64,000 bases of DNA from Gordonia effusa NBRC 100432 (lineage in GTDB: Bacteria > Actinomycetota > Actinomycetes > Mycobacteriales > Mycobacteriaceae): contig NZ_BAEH01000039.1 in NCBI RefSeq assembly GCF_000241305.1, positions 1 to 64,000 of the forward strand. Reading direction: 5' to 3'. Positions within the stretch are counted from its first letter, which is position 1, and each line of letters begins with the position of its first letter. The position numbers were made by a program, and so were the translations under genes. Positions 17,256 through 26,321 of the stretch are shown here, piece after piece. The notes beneath the pieces were generated by a model that saw only the letters and a list, made by a program, of their open reading frames with translations, was not told the origin of the DNA and searched no databases.

Positions 17256-18911
17256 CTAGCCGCCAGGACCCCTCGGCGAACTTCCTGACGGTGGTCCACC
17301 CATCGACTCGGGCAGCTTCAACTCTGGAAGCTTCGGCATTCCATCGGGCATCGGGCCGAATGGAATTCGTGAGCCGCCGGGCAACGGAATCTCCGGAACC
17401 CATAACGACGGCGCCGGAATACCGCGGCGGGTAATCGTCGCGTGCATGAGATAGACGTTGTAGCTAGACCACTGGGACATCGTGAAGAACAGGTCATTGC
17501 CCTTCGACCACGGGTGGATGCTGGCACCGTAGATCGACGGGTAGTTCTTGGCCGATGCGATCACCTGCGGCGACGTCCACGGTCCCTGTGGCGTGGCCGC
17601 CTGACGTAGGACGATCCCGTTGTTGAACACGTCGGTCGCGATCATCAGCCACCGTCGAAGTGACGGACTGTACTGGACAGATACCTCGCCGATGCCACCG
17701 GAGACTATCGGCTGCGGCTCGCCTACCAGGCCCTTTTGCCAGTGGTTGCCCATCCAATACTGGTAGGCGGACCGATACATGAGCTGATGTGCGGGAACCC
17801 GCGCCACGTAGACGCCGCCGATACGCCCTTGCTCAGTGCCGAACATATAGACCCAGTTTCCGCGCCGGGCGAGGGAAAGCATCTGGAAGTTCCGGGCGGG
17901 CCCCGCATTGGTCCAGAAGGCGTTTCCCGACTTTCGCCACGTAACACCGTTGTCGTTGGAGACGGCGATACCCGAATAGTTAGTCGTCCAGGAACCCGGC
18001 GACGGGCCGAATCGGCGGACCGACGCATACGTCATGTACTGACGGCCACCGATAGAAATACCCGAAGTAGGGAGGGTCGTGATCTCCGAGCCGTTAACGC
18101 GGCGGGCCGAAATCACTTGCCGCGCGTGGCTGGCACGATCGGTGAGGAAACCGCTATAGCTCATCTGGCGAAGATTTTTGGTCGACGAGTACGCCAGTGT
18201 GTTGACTCGCCAGTCAAAACCCGTCGGAGCGCTAGTCCCGGTATCACCGGCAAATCCGGATCCGCGCGTAGCCCCCTGCTTCACACTGATATACGGAAGC
18301 GCTGGGAATGGTACCTCTTTGGGAAGGATCTGCAAGTTGAGACCATCACCGGTCAGGTACTGCGGCTGATTCGAACTCTCACCTTTAGGACGCGGGCGGC
18401 CGAATGTGTCACCGAACATGGTGATTATTTGGCCGCGACCGTTATCCCACATAACGGCATTGCCCGCGCCCGCCACGCCCCACTTAGTGTCGGTATGATC
18501 CGCGGATTTGGCGCCCGTGAGTTTCGTGACGAACGCATTCGTCACACCGCCGCGGGTGATCGGCTGCCCGTCACCACGTTTCTCACCCTTGTCTTCGTTC
18601 TTGGGATACAGATCCGACGGACCCGTAGGGGCATTCTGATTGTTATTATTGTCGTTATTCTTGTTGTCATTGGGATTCGCCGCTGGTGACTCAACCTTGA
18701 GGGCCGGCACGGCGGGCGCGGGAGGGACGATCATCCCAGCGGTTTGCACATTCGGCACGGACAACTGCGGCTGCGCGTTCAGATTCGGCTGATTCCCGTT
18801 CCCACTATTCGAACTGGAATTGGAGCAGCCAGTGATCACGAGCGCCGACGACACAAGCAGTATCATTCCGGGCAACAGCCGGCGACGCATTTCAGAGCGA
18901 TGCCTCTTCAT
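17256..18911 (-). CDS. DUF4185 lipoprotein (GH183-like), module A
   Basis: 551 residues with an export signal and lipobox VITGC at the N-terminus, so a lipid-anchored, outward-facing protein. A ~120-residue linker (N/P-rich, with QPQLSVPNVQ and IVPPAPAVP) is followed by the DUF4185 propeller-like domain: SADHTDTKWGVAGAGN, MFGDTFG, FDWRVNTLAYSS, WTTNYSGIAVSNDNGVTWRK. DUF4185 includes endo-D-arabinofuranases (family GH183) acting on arabinogalactan or lipoarabinomannan; the two Asp-containing motifs are preserved. The start has AAGGA in place. It is downstream of the transglycosylase-like lipoprotein gene, the same pair as in module B. Wall-arabinan cleavage at the secretion site is inferred. 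Confidence 0.9.
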   Translation of the reverse strand: MKRHRSEMRRRLLPGMILLVSSALVITGCSNSSSNSGNGNQPNLNAQPQLSVPNVQTAGMIVPPAPAVPALKVESPAANPNDNKNNDNNNNQNAPTGPSDLYPKNEDKGEKRGDGQPITRGGVTNAFVTKLTGAKSADHTDTKWGVAGAGNAVMWDNGRGQIITMFGDTFGRPRPKGESSNQPQYLTGDGLNLQILPKEVPFPALPYISVKQGATRGSGFAGDTGTSAPTGFDWRVNTLAYSSTKNLRQMSYSGFLTDRASHARQVISARRVNGSEITTLPTSGISIGGRQYMTYASVRRFGPSPGSWTTNYSGIAVSNDNGVTWRKSGNAFWTNAGPARNFQMLSLARRGNWVYMFGTEQGRIGGVYVARVPAHQLMYRSAYQYWMGNHWQKGLVGEPQPIVSGGIGEVSVQYSPSLRRWLMIATDVFNNGIVLRQAATPQGPWTSPQVIASAKNYPSIYGASIHPWSKGNDLFFTMSQWSSYNVYLMHATITRRGIPAPSLWVPEIPLPGGSRIPFGPMPDGMPKLPELKLPESMGGPPSGSSPRGPGG

Positions 18912-18960
18912 ACTTTCCTTCTCCGAATAACTAATGGGTCAAGCATGGCTTTAGACACGA

Positions 18961-19647
18961 TCAACGGCCGTACATCGCGGCGATCGCGTGTACCTTAGCC
19001 GCAAATCCGGGCGTTGCGTTGAACTGATTCATTGCCGCAGTCCAGCCATCCGACTTCGAAAGGTCTCCTCCGGCGGCACAAAGGAAACGGGCGGCAGTCA
19101 GCGAAGCATCATCGATATTATCGGGATCGGCCTTCCCATTATTGTCCGCGTCAGTGGCGAATTGTTCCCACCTACTCGGCAGAATCTGCATCGGCCCCAT
19201 AGTCACGTCAAGCAATTGATTGCCGTCATACTTTCCCGCGTCTGTATCGGCGAGAGGCGGTGTTTTCGGGGGATTTGCTTGGTCGAGGTCACGCTGCGCG
19301 GGCGAGACAGTACCGTCCGGGGCCAATGAAGCCCCTCCGGCGGATCCGTTATCGCTCGATACTTTGCCGATTCCGGCGAGCGTGGACCAACCGATCTTGC
19401 ACGCGGGCATGGCTTTGTCCATCGCGGCCGCGGCATAGGCATACGCCCGCAGCGCCCGCTCGGAAATCTGGTACGGATCAGCATGCAGCTCGGACCATGC
19501 CTTCAGCTGGTACGAGGGAACGTCACGAGTCTTCGTTTCCTCTTCTTTGTCCAAACGCGACGAACAACCCGCCAGCACCAAACATCCAGCGAGCAACGCA
19601 ACGCTCAATGCGACCGTTCGGCGTCGCCAACCCCGGTTGAAGTACAC
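18961..19647 (-). CDS. transglycosylase-like lipoprotein lacking the usual catalytic Glu (module A)
   Basis: 228 residues; GTG start at 19647; signal peptide and lipobox LVLAGC. The rest follows actinobacterial lytic transglycosylases of the MltB/SLT type: ALRAYAYAAAAMDKAMPACK, IGWSTLAGIGKVSSDNGS, DVTMGPMQILPSRWEQF, NGKADPDNIDDASLTAARFLC. In active members the second motif reads GIG-x-[IV]-E-S-x-H; here the Glu position is Ser (KVSSDN). The module B copy has the same change. It may bind peptidoglycan without cutting it, or use another residue. It is upstream of, and probably cotranscribed with, the DUF4185 gene. A TATCCT hexamer 8 bases before the GTG suggests leaderless transcription. Confidence 0.88.
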   Translation of the reverse strand: MYFNRGWRRRTVALSVALLAGCLVLAGCSSRLDKEEETKTRDVPSYQLKAWSELHADPYQISERALRAYAYAAAAMDKAMPACKIGWSTLAGIGKVSSDNGSAGGASLAPDGTVSPAQRDLDQANPPKTPPLADTDAGKYDGNQLLDVTMGPMQILPSRWEQFATDADNNGKADPDNIDDASLTAARFLCAAGGDLSKSDGWTAAMNQFNATPGFAAKVHAIAAMYGR

Positions 19648-19886
19648 GAGGGCTGAGGATACGGGCCGCGAGCAGGCTCAACCCGGTTCGCGACGGTGGA
19701 CTGACCACCACGCAGCGCAGCTACCTGCATGTTCGCCATCAAACCCTGTCATTCACGCAGTAGACGTCATTTCGAGGTGGAAACACGGCCCCGGCAACTA
19801 ATGCTGTCCTATCGCCTACCAATCGAAGTGGGCCGATCATGACCTATCCAAACGCGGCGCCCCACGGCAGGCGCCGATCTGTCCGA

Positions 19887-19898
19887 TAGAATTCCCCC
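19887..19898 (+). promoter_or_regulatory. leaderless-type promoter (-10 TAGAAT) before the module B MinD-like gene
   Basis: TAGAAT at 19887-19892 lies 6 bases before the GTG at 19899 and no Shine-Dalgarno sequence is present, as in the module A paralogue. The 251-base spacer 19648-19898 carries this promoter and that of the divergent lipoprotein gene; no other gene is seen there. Confidence 0.55.
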
Positions 19899-20696
19899 GT
19901 GGTTACCGGACAGAACAGATGGAGCCAACTCAGGTCAGCGGGTCGACTCGCACGATTACAGCGTAGTTTCGCTCCGTCTGATCAACTCCCAGTGGCGGTG
20001 GCCGTGCTGCCACTCGACACGAGAAGCGCGACCAGCCCTATCACCGCAACGCTCGCATCACTGATGCAGTCCACTCTCCCCGACCCTCTGGTCGCGGTCG
20101 ACGCCGATGGGGTTTCGCAGCCGCTACGGCGGCTCCTGTCCTCGTCCGGCGCGGGCGACCTGATCGGACTAGCGGCGTCCCACGATGCCTCCTTGAGCCG
20201 CGCGAGGGTCACCGACTTCGTCGACATGGGTGCGAGTGTCCCGCTAGCTACCTGCTGGCTCGACGGTCCGGGTGCGATACCGCCGGAGTCGCTGCGGTCC
20301 GCTGTATGGAAGCTCCGCCGGCGATTCCCGAGTCTGATCATCGACGTGCCGCACGGGGTGCCCAAATCGACTATCGCAGTTGCCACCGGCCTCGCGTCGC
20401 ACATCGTTCTCGTCGGAGATCCACAAGACCTCGGCCACAGCTGGCTGCACCAAGGGAAGTCGATATTGGCCGACGCCGCTCGACGCAAGGCAGTCACCGT
20501 CGTCGCCGTCGGCGGATCAGAAGAATCCCGGGCCGCGTGTGAACACGACGATGTTGTCCCGATCCCCCAACGTCAAACCGCCGGGTATCGCGCGGGCAGC
20601 GTGTCGGTTCCAACCGGGACCGACGAACTATTCGCCTTCACCACGCTTCTGCAGCGTGTGACAGGCAATGCTCCGGCTCAGTCACCGAGCGCCTGA
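19899..20696 (+). CDS. MinD-like protein lacking the P-loop (pseudo-ATPase, module B)
   Basis: 265 residues from a GTG at 19899. The MinD-like core is visible: VAVAVLPLDTRSATSPIT where a P-loop would be, VAVDADGVSQPL, SLIIDVPHGVPKST and HIVLVGDPQD. No KGGxGKT is present, so ATPase activity is unlikely. It parallels the gene at 16362 in size, in its basic N-terminal arm, in fold and in leaderless promoter. Its 3' end overlaps the 3' end of the convergent WXG100 gene by 19 bases. A partner or regulator of the MinD-type ATPase is the simplest role, by inference. Confidence 0.8.
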   Translation: MVTGQNRWSQLRSAGRLARLQRSFAPSDQLPVAVAVLPLDTRSATSPITATLASLMQSTLPDPLVAVDADGVSQPLRRLLSSSGAGDLIGLAASHDASLSRARVTDFVDMGASVPLATCWLDGPGAIPPESLRSAVWKLRRRFPSLIIDVPHGVPKSTIAVATGLASHIVLVGDPQDLGHSWLHQGKSILADAARRKAVTVVAVGGSEESRAACEHDDVVPIPQRQTAGYRAGSVSVPTGTDELFAFTTLLQRVTGNAPAQSPSA

Positions 20697-20971
20697 TTCA
20701 CCTTCGCCTTGTAGTCGACAACCGCGTCTCCGCCCGCTCCAATGAGTTTGGAAACGGCTTCGAGAATCTGACTGACAGAAGTCGCGGCCTTATCCCAGCT
20801 ATCGAAAACATCGGTGAAGGTGTCGTGTTCGGTACCGACCCAGCCACCACGGCCCTTGATCTTGCCGTCGAGATCTCTGATATCACCCAGAAGGGCAGAC
20901 GAGACGCTCAGCACTCGTGTCTTGGCGCTAGTCGCCGCGGAATCACGCCAAGCGAAAATATCTCCAGCCAT
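20678..20971 (-). CDS. WXG100-family protein (module B)
   Basis: 97 residues from the ATG at 20971 (MAGDIFAWRDSAATSAKTRV), preceded by GAGGA; the open frame extends upstream without support. It is helical, with the turn motif W-V-G at 44-46 (GGWVGTEHDTF). It lies 19 bases behind a second small helical protein, the usual WXG100 pairing, ahead of the EccC2 locus read in the opposite sense. Export with the partner through EccC2/EccD2 is inferred. Confidence 0.85.
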   Translation of the reverse strand: MAGDIFAWRDSAATSAKTRVLSVSSALLGDIRDLDGKIKGRGGWVGTEHDTFTDVFDSWDKAATSVSQILEAVSKLIGAGGDAVVDYKAKVNQALGD

Positions 20972-20990
20972 CGACTCAGTCCTCGATCTA

Positions 20991-21317
20991 TCAGATATGG
21001 AAGTTGAATTGTGAGAGGTTGCCCGCTGCCTGGTTAGCCGCCTTGGCCACCTCGCTGTCGATGGCCTTGGCACCGGAACCAATCGCCTCCGACACCTTGC
21101 CAAGGTCACCTATCGCCTCGGCGAGCATCTTGATACTCGTCTTCCAGGCGCCCTGAAAGGCATCCTCTGACGACTCAACCTTGCCGCCATGACGATGGTC
21201 ATAACCGGTTACCGTTGTGCCCGATGCGTTCTCGGCTTCGAGTTGCACTCGAACGTGCTCCAGGCTCTGCCCGAGCGAAATCATGTGCTCTTTGGGAACG
21301 CGAATGTAGTCGCCCAC
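20991..21317 (-). CDS. WXG100-like helical partner protein (module B)
   Basis: 108 residues, MGDYIRVPKEHMISLGQSL start, two helical halves with W58 in GAWKTS at the turn where WXG would be. It has no signal peptide, and the C-terminal half is Ala-rich and amphipathic. It is immediately upstream of the WXG100 gene. Probably the second member of an exported heterodimer; the exact subfamily (EspC-like or WXG100) is unclear. Confidence 0.78.
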   Translation of the reverse strand: MGDYIRVPKEHMISLGQSLEHVRVQLEAENASGTTVTGYDHRHGGKVESSEDAFQGAWKTSIKMLAEAIGDLGKVSEAIGSGAKAIDSEVAKAANQAAGNLSQFNFHI

Positions 21318-21411
21318 TACGCAACAACCCCTTCACCGTCAACGATGGTCTTGATTGCCGAGGCTAACATCCTCGACCGTTTGCGGCCATTCGACCCCGG
21401 CAGATGCTCGA

Positions 21412-22164
21412 TCATTTCGGCACGCGATAAGACACGAGCGAGATCGGATCCGGCAGTTCAGATGCAGTATCTACCGGGTCACCCGCTTGATTGTCCCGCC
21501 ACGAAACACTGCCCGCCATCCGAATGACGGCATCCCGCAGCGCATCGGACCAGTCAATCCGCGGTGTCGTCGCGCCGATCACCAGCGTCCATGTCGTGGA
21601 AGGCAGCGGATAGAACGCTTGAATCGACACAACGTCACGGAGTGAATCCCCATCTCGCTGCTGCTGCTGGCGTTCAACCAAGACGTACGCATTGCCCGAC
21701 GGTGTTGTCAGCTCGTCGAGTTTGCCGGACTTGCCCTCCAACCCCTTCCGGATCGGCGCCATCGACGCCAGCCTGGGCGAGCTGGAGGTAAACATCAGAT
21801 TGAGCGAAACATTCTCAATACGTCCCTCGGCGTCGACGCCCGGGTGGATCAGCGTGAGAAGTATTCGATTCTTCTGAGTGACCGCAACCGCGTCTTCGAG
21901 CGACTTGAGCAGCGCGCGCCGGACTTTGGCGGCTACGCGCTTGCCCCCGTAGTAGTCGTCGACAATTCGCTCATTCTGCCGACGCCATTGCGCGGGATGG
22001 GTTTTCAATACCGCCCAGTCGGTCGGGAGAGCAACATTCCAATCGAAACCGGGGCGCAACGCGTCCGGATGCCACTCAATGGCCAGCTCGCGCGAGGATG
22101 TCGGCTGTGATGAGTCATCGGGAACGTGGCCAGTCGGCTCATCGGCGTCATCTACCGTTGTCAA
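21412..22164 (-). CDS. T7SS-linked cytosolic protein of unknown function
   Basis: 250 residues, not recognised. Residues 1-28 are acidic and Ser/Thr-rich; the body is mixed alpha/beta and begins AIEWHPDALRPGFDWNVALP, with a later LIHPGVDAEGRIENVSLNLM strand pair and a final W-x4-G-x4 strand region. There is no signal peptide or membrane segment. It lies 38 bases after eccC2 and 94 bases before the WXG100-like gene in one operon. Module A has no counterpart. By position it could be a substrate chaperone, in the manner of EspG, but no sequence similarity to EspG is visible. Confidence 0.75.
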   Translation of the reverse strand: MTTVDDADEPTGHVPDDSSQPTSSRELAIEWHPDALRPGFDWNVALPTDWAVLKTHPAQWRRQNERIVDDYYGGKRVAAKVRRALLKSLEDAVAVTQKNRILLTLIHPGVDAEGRIENVSLNLMFTSSSPRLASMAPIRKGLEGKSGKLDELTTPSGNAYVLVERQQQQRDGDSLRDVVSIQAFYPLPSTTWTLVIGATTPRIDWSDALRDAVIRMAGSVSWRDNQAGDPVDTASELPDPISLVSYRVPK

Positions 22165-22202
22165 CTCTTCTCCTCTTTCGGATGCGTATCAAAGGTGTGA
22201 GG

Positions 22203-25200
22203 TTAGCTGTCGTGCTCTACAGGGACGTACGCCAACTGAACTCGCCTCGGCGGCAGTCCGCGCTGAATCAGATCGCCGCGGCCGGGTGGCAATTGCGACA
22301 TCCAGGCCTTGGGCCACATCTGACCTTCTTGTCGGTCGCCCGACAGCAGTAAACCGGCGGCGCCGCTTTCTTTGAGCGCCTGGATGACCGGCTCGTACAT
22401 CGCGCGCGAGGCGCCACCGCCGCGACGCATGACCACAACGTGAAATCCGAGATCACGTGCTTGCGGCAAGAATGGAACCAGTGGCCGCAGCGGGCTGTTG
22501 GTGCCTTCCATCAGGTCGTAATCGTCGGCGATGACTACTACCTCGGGGCCCGTCCACCACGACCGCTCCCGCAGCTGCTGGGTGGTTACATTGTCGGGCG
22601 GTACCCGCCGCTCTAGTTCCTTCACGATGGAGGCCACAAGTTGCGCAGCAACATTCGCGGTGCCGGCATAGCCACCGATGAATTCCGTCGGCACGACATC
22701 CATCAGCTGACGCTTGAGGTCGAGCACTGCGAAAACCAACTGGCCTTCGGCGAAATGCGGACATAGTTCGTCGACGACGGTGCGAGCGATATTCGTCTTA
22801 CCGCTGCCCGAATCTCCGAAAACCACGAGATGTGGATCCGCGCCAAGGAGATCGAGCCGCACCGGCATCAGGTCAGCCTCGCTTATCCCGACAACCACGT
22901 GGCCGACCGCGGCGTGATCTCGCCTTATCTCCTCGAGCGTGACCACATCCGGCAACATCCGCACGGCCGGCGCCCCAGGGCCACGCCAGGCGTCCGCTAT
23001 CGCCGTCATTGTCGCTTCCGACGTGGCCATCGTGTCGCCACCGACAGCCGGGAGCGCTATCTGACACATCAGTTGTTCCTGATTGACACAGCGTCCGGGA
23101 TTGTCGGCGCGGATGGTCTCGACTAGGCGACGCCCGATCGTCGAATCGAGAGGATCGTTGAGACGCAACTCAATTCGCGTGCCCAGCATGCTCTGCATTT
23201 GAATGCGGAAGTCCGCCCACCGACCTGTCGTGACGATCAAGTGCAGACCGAATCCCAACCCGCGTGCGGCGAACTCCTGCACCTCGCGGGAGAGCTCGTC
23301 GTATTCTTCGCGGAATGTCCACCACCCGTCGATCACCAAAAAGACGTCGGCGCAACGCAATTCAGGTAGGCGGCCGGCCCGGTGTAACTGTCGCATCTGT
23401 TCTGCGGTCTCGATCTGATGGTCGGCGAAGACTCGTTCACGCTCAACGAGCTGGGTCACCATCTCGGCGACCGTCCGCCGTATCTTGTCGGTCTCGAATC
23501 GCGTTGCCACATCACCGACATGCGGCAGCCTGGACATCGGCCGCAATCCACTGCCGGCCATGTCGATCAGGTAGAACGCCGCCTCATTCGGCGTGTGGGT
23601 CAACGCGGCGCCGAGGACGAAGGATCGCAGCGCCGTCGTCTTGCCCGACTGCGGTGACCCGATGAAAACGAGATGACCACCGGAACCGGCGAGGTCAACC
23701 GTCAACGCACCTTGCCACTGACGCAACGGCTTATCCTTGAGCCCGATCGGAAACTGCAACTGACCGCACTCGGCGGTGTTGGCCACCGACAGGCCCCGCT
23801 CTCGGGTCGGCTCGACCCTACCCACGACGTCATCGAAAGTCAGCGACGACGGCAGCGGCGGAAGCCAGATCTGACGCACCTTATCCGCGTGTTTACCCAA
23901 CCGCACCGCGACCATATCGAGTGTCGTCGCACTGAATGGGTCATCATCGACGGCTACCGGCCGGATCGACCGGGTGTACTCGTCTTGCTTCTCAGCCAGC
24001 CACGCCGACGTGGTGTTGTTCAACCCGAAGGGCATGGGGATCGGCGGCAGGGTGGTGTCTTCCGCGTCAGCCGGCGGCACATACTTGCCCGACACATAGG
24101 CAGCTTTGAACCGGGCAAAGATGTCGGGGTCCACCTTGAGAATTCCCGAGCCGGGTATGGGCGGAAGCTCATGCGCGTCGGGCGAACCGATAACGGTCCG
24201 CGACTCTTGAGAAGAGAAGGTACGCAACGCGATTCGATAGGACAGATGCGACTCGAGGCCGCGAAGTTTGCTCTCTTCCAGCCGCTGCGTCGCCAGCAGC
24301 AAGTGAACGCCGATGGACCGGCCGATCCGGCCGATCTGCACGAAGAGATCAATGAAATCCGGTTTGGCCGTAAGGATTTCACCGAACTCATCGATGATGA
24401 CGAGAAGGTCCGGGAGTGGCTCCAAGTCCTGCCCGGCATCACGCCGCCGGTTGTATTCGGTGACATTGGGCAACGAACCGGCGGCTTGCAGCACCTGCTG
24501 GCGGCGCTGCATCTCGCCAAGGAGGGCATCATGCAGCCGGTCGACGAGGCCGGAGTCGTCGGAGAGGTTATCGACCATTGCCGTCGTATGCGGCAGTTGG
24601 TCGAGACCCGCGAAAGCCGCGCCACCCTTGTAGTCCACCAGAACCAGGGCGAGTCTGTCCGGCGAGTGCCAAACAGCTTGGGCCAGAACAAGAGTGCGCA
24701 AAACTTCAGACTTACCCGAGCCGGTAGCGCCCACGCACAGACCGTGCGGCCCCATGCCGTCTTGTGCGGATTCCTTCAGGTTCAGCCGTACCGGGGCTCC
24801 GCTTCCGTCGATGCCGAAGGGCACATTGAGAAAGTCGTCGAGCGGGCGAGGCGCCCACATCGCATCAATGTCATAGGAACCGAAGTCGTCGATACCCAGG
24901 AGACGATCCAGGGTGATGGTTGTTTCGAGCGGGGCGTCAGGAGCCGAATCTTCAACGAGGCGAATCGGAGCGAGCCGACGTCCGACATTTTCTGCCAGCG
25001 GCACGCTGACGGTATCGATCGAGCCACGCGATGCGCCCCGGATCAGTCGCCTCTCCCGCAGAACCTCTTCATTGTCGATCCGCGCGCCGAACGCGTTGGG
25101 CGCCTCGGTAACGACTTCGACCGTCACCGAACGGTCCTCACCAATCGTCACCCTGGTGTCCACGGTGCCGGGTTCTAGTTGCCGATCCTCGTTGAGCACC

Positions 25201-26249
25201 ACCGCGATGATCTTCAACTGCCGAAGGTCGGAGCCAACCATCAAGCGAGACAACACTTCCCGCCCATGGGGGTCGTCGGAATCGGCGACCACAACGAGAT
25301 GATGCCCCTCGACCACATGGTCGCCGTAACGCTTCGACTTGTCGGCCAGTTCCGCACGTCGCCGCCCGATCTCATCGGTGAGCGCGGTGAGATCCTCCGA
25401 ATCAACCGAGGTCTGGCGCCGGCCCAACGGACCGTCGAACTGTTCCGGGTCGAGGATATGGGGCAACCACAGTGCCCACCGATAGGAGTCGGAAATCCCT
25501 CGCGCGGGCAGGGCGAGGTGTACCCGCACGTCCTCGGGCGCGTGGAACGCGGCCAACTGGATGAGCATGGCGCGAACCGTCTCGTATGTCAGCGCGGGCG
25601 GTCCCACCACCGATACCACTCCATTGAGCGGCACTGCGATCGGCAGGTTGTCGATACGTTCAGTCAGCGCGACCACGCGGTCGAGGTGCGCCTGCGCAAC
25701 CGGCTCTGGCCGCTTGAGCGGATCATCGTCGGAAGTTGTGCGCACCGCGCGCGCCAGCGGTCCGACGCCGCTGCCGACGCGAACCGTGAGGAAATCGGCG
25801 TCACTCGCCCGACGCTCCCACAAGCGCGACGGGTCTCGGATCACCTCCAGGAGGTTCGCCGGATTGGGATGACGTCGAAGCGACATCTCTCGCTGATCGC
25901 GGACCTCGCCCTCGATGTCGGCCCGGGTGGTTGCCAAGTACTCGACGTAGATGCCGCGATGTTGCTCCGCCTTCTTTCGACCACCCGTTTTCGCATAGAC
26001 GAACATCGCGATACCGCCGATGACCGCCCCGGTAACCATCGCGCCGCCGGCGATCATCCGAATAGGGTTACCCGACGACATCATCATCGCCATCATTCCC
26101 AAGCCCGCGAACAGCGGGAGTATCGCGCGTAACGCCGACTGGGCGCCGCCCGCGGAATCAATAGACGGTACTCGCGCGATGACCAGCGGATCCTTGGGTA
26201 ACGGATCATTGTGCAGTCGCGCTGGTCGATGAACCAGTCTGGTACCCAC
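22203..26249 (-). CDS. eccC: EccC, three-domain FtsK/SpoIIIE ATPase of T7SS (module B)
   Basis: 1348 residues from the GTG at 26249. This start is preferred to the GTG at 26255 because GAGGGAA is then 8 bases upstream and the N-terminus lines up with EccC1 (x-x-x-R-[LV]-[VI]-HRPAR, then DPLPK). Two membrane segments lie at ~45-80. P-loops are GATGSGKS at 507-514, GSPQSGKT at 864-871 and GDSGSGKT at 1145-1152, with Walker B-type strands LLVIIDEFGE, VFLVIDGW and VVVIADDYD. All three sites look competent. It is closely similar to EccC1 along its whole length, so it arose by module duplication. It is divergent from eccD2 across 72 bases. Confidence 0.96.
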   Translation of the reverse strand: MGTRLVHRPARLHNDPLPKDPLVIARVPSIDSAGGAQSALRAILPLFAGLGMMAMMMSSGNPIRMIAGGAMVTGAVIGGIAMFVYAKTGGRKKAEQHRGIYVEYLATTRADIEGEVRDQREMSLRRHPNPANLLEVIRDPSRLWERRASDADFLTVRVGSGVGPLARAVRTTSDDDPLKRPEPVAQAHLDRVVALTERIDNLPIAVPLNGVVSVVGPPALTYETVRAMLIQLAAFHAPEDVRVHLALPARGISDSYRWALWLPHILDPEQFDGPLGRRQTSVDSEDLTALTDEIGRRRAELADKSKRYGDHVVEGHHLVVVADSDDPHGREVLSRLMVGSDLRQLKIIAVVLNEDRQLEPGTVDTRVTIGEDRSVTVEVVTEAPNAFGARIDNEEVLRERRLIRGASRGSIDTVSVPLAENVGRRLAPIRLVEDSAPDAPLETTITLDRLLGIDDFGSYDIDAMWAPRPLDDFLNVPFGIDGSGAPVRLNLKESAQDGMGPHGLCVGATGSGKSEVLRTLVLAQAVWHSPDRLALVLVDYKGGAAFAGLDQLPHTTAMVDNLSDDSGLVDRLHDALLGEMQRRQQVLQAAGSLPNVTEYNRRRDAGQDLEPLPDLLVIIDEFGEILTAKPDFIDLFVQIGRIGRSIGVHLLLATQRLEESKLRGLESHLSYRIALRTFSSQESRTVIGSPDAHELPPIPGSGILKVDPDIFARFKAAYVSGKYVPPADAEDTTLPPIPMPFGLNNTTSAWLAEKQDEYTRSIRPVAVDDDPFSATTLDMVAVRLGKHADKVRQIWLPPLPSSLTFDDVVGRVEPTRERGLSVANTAECGQLQFPIGLKDKPLRQWQGALTVDLAGSGGHLVFIGSPQSGKTTALRSFVLGAALTHTPNEAAFYLIDMAGSGLRPMSRLPHVGDVATRFETDKIRRTVAEMVTQLVERERVFADHQIETAEQMRQLHRAGRLPELRCADVFLVIDGWWTFREEYDELSREVQEFAARGLGFGLHLIVTTGRWADFRIQMQSMLGTRIELRLNDPLDSTIGRRLVETIRADNPGRCVNQEQLMCQIALPAVGGDTMATSEATMTAIADAWRGPGAPAVRMLPDVVTLEEIRRDHAAVGHVVVGISEADLMPVRLDLLGADPHLVVFGDSGSGKTNIARTVVDELCPHFAEGQLVFAVLDLKRQLMDVVPTEFIGGYAGTANVAAQLVASIVKELERRVPPDNVTTQQLRERSWWTGPEVVVIADDYDLMEGTNSPLRPLVPFLPQARDLGFHVVVMRRGGGASRAMYEPVIQALKESGAAGLLLSGDRQEGQMWPKAWMSQLPPGRGDLIQRGLPPRRVQLAYVPVEHDS

Positions 26250-26321
26250 CGGCACTTCCCTCGCAGTCTCGTCGGTCAGGTGGCAGCGCTTGGACCAATC
26301 ATCATCTGCAATGATTACTCC

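Noticed and set aside
23673-25178. 501-residue plus-strand frame inside eccC2
   Set aside because: No motif, Arg/Gly-heavy, and fully opposite an intact three-domain ATPase; a shadow of high-GC coding.
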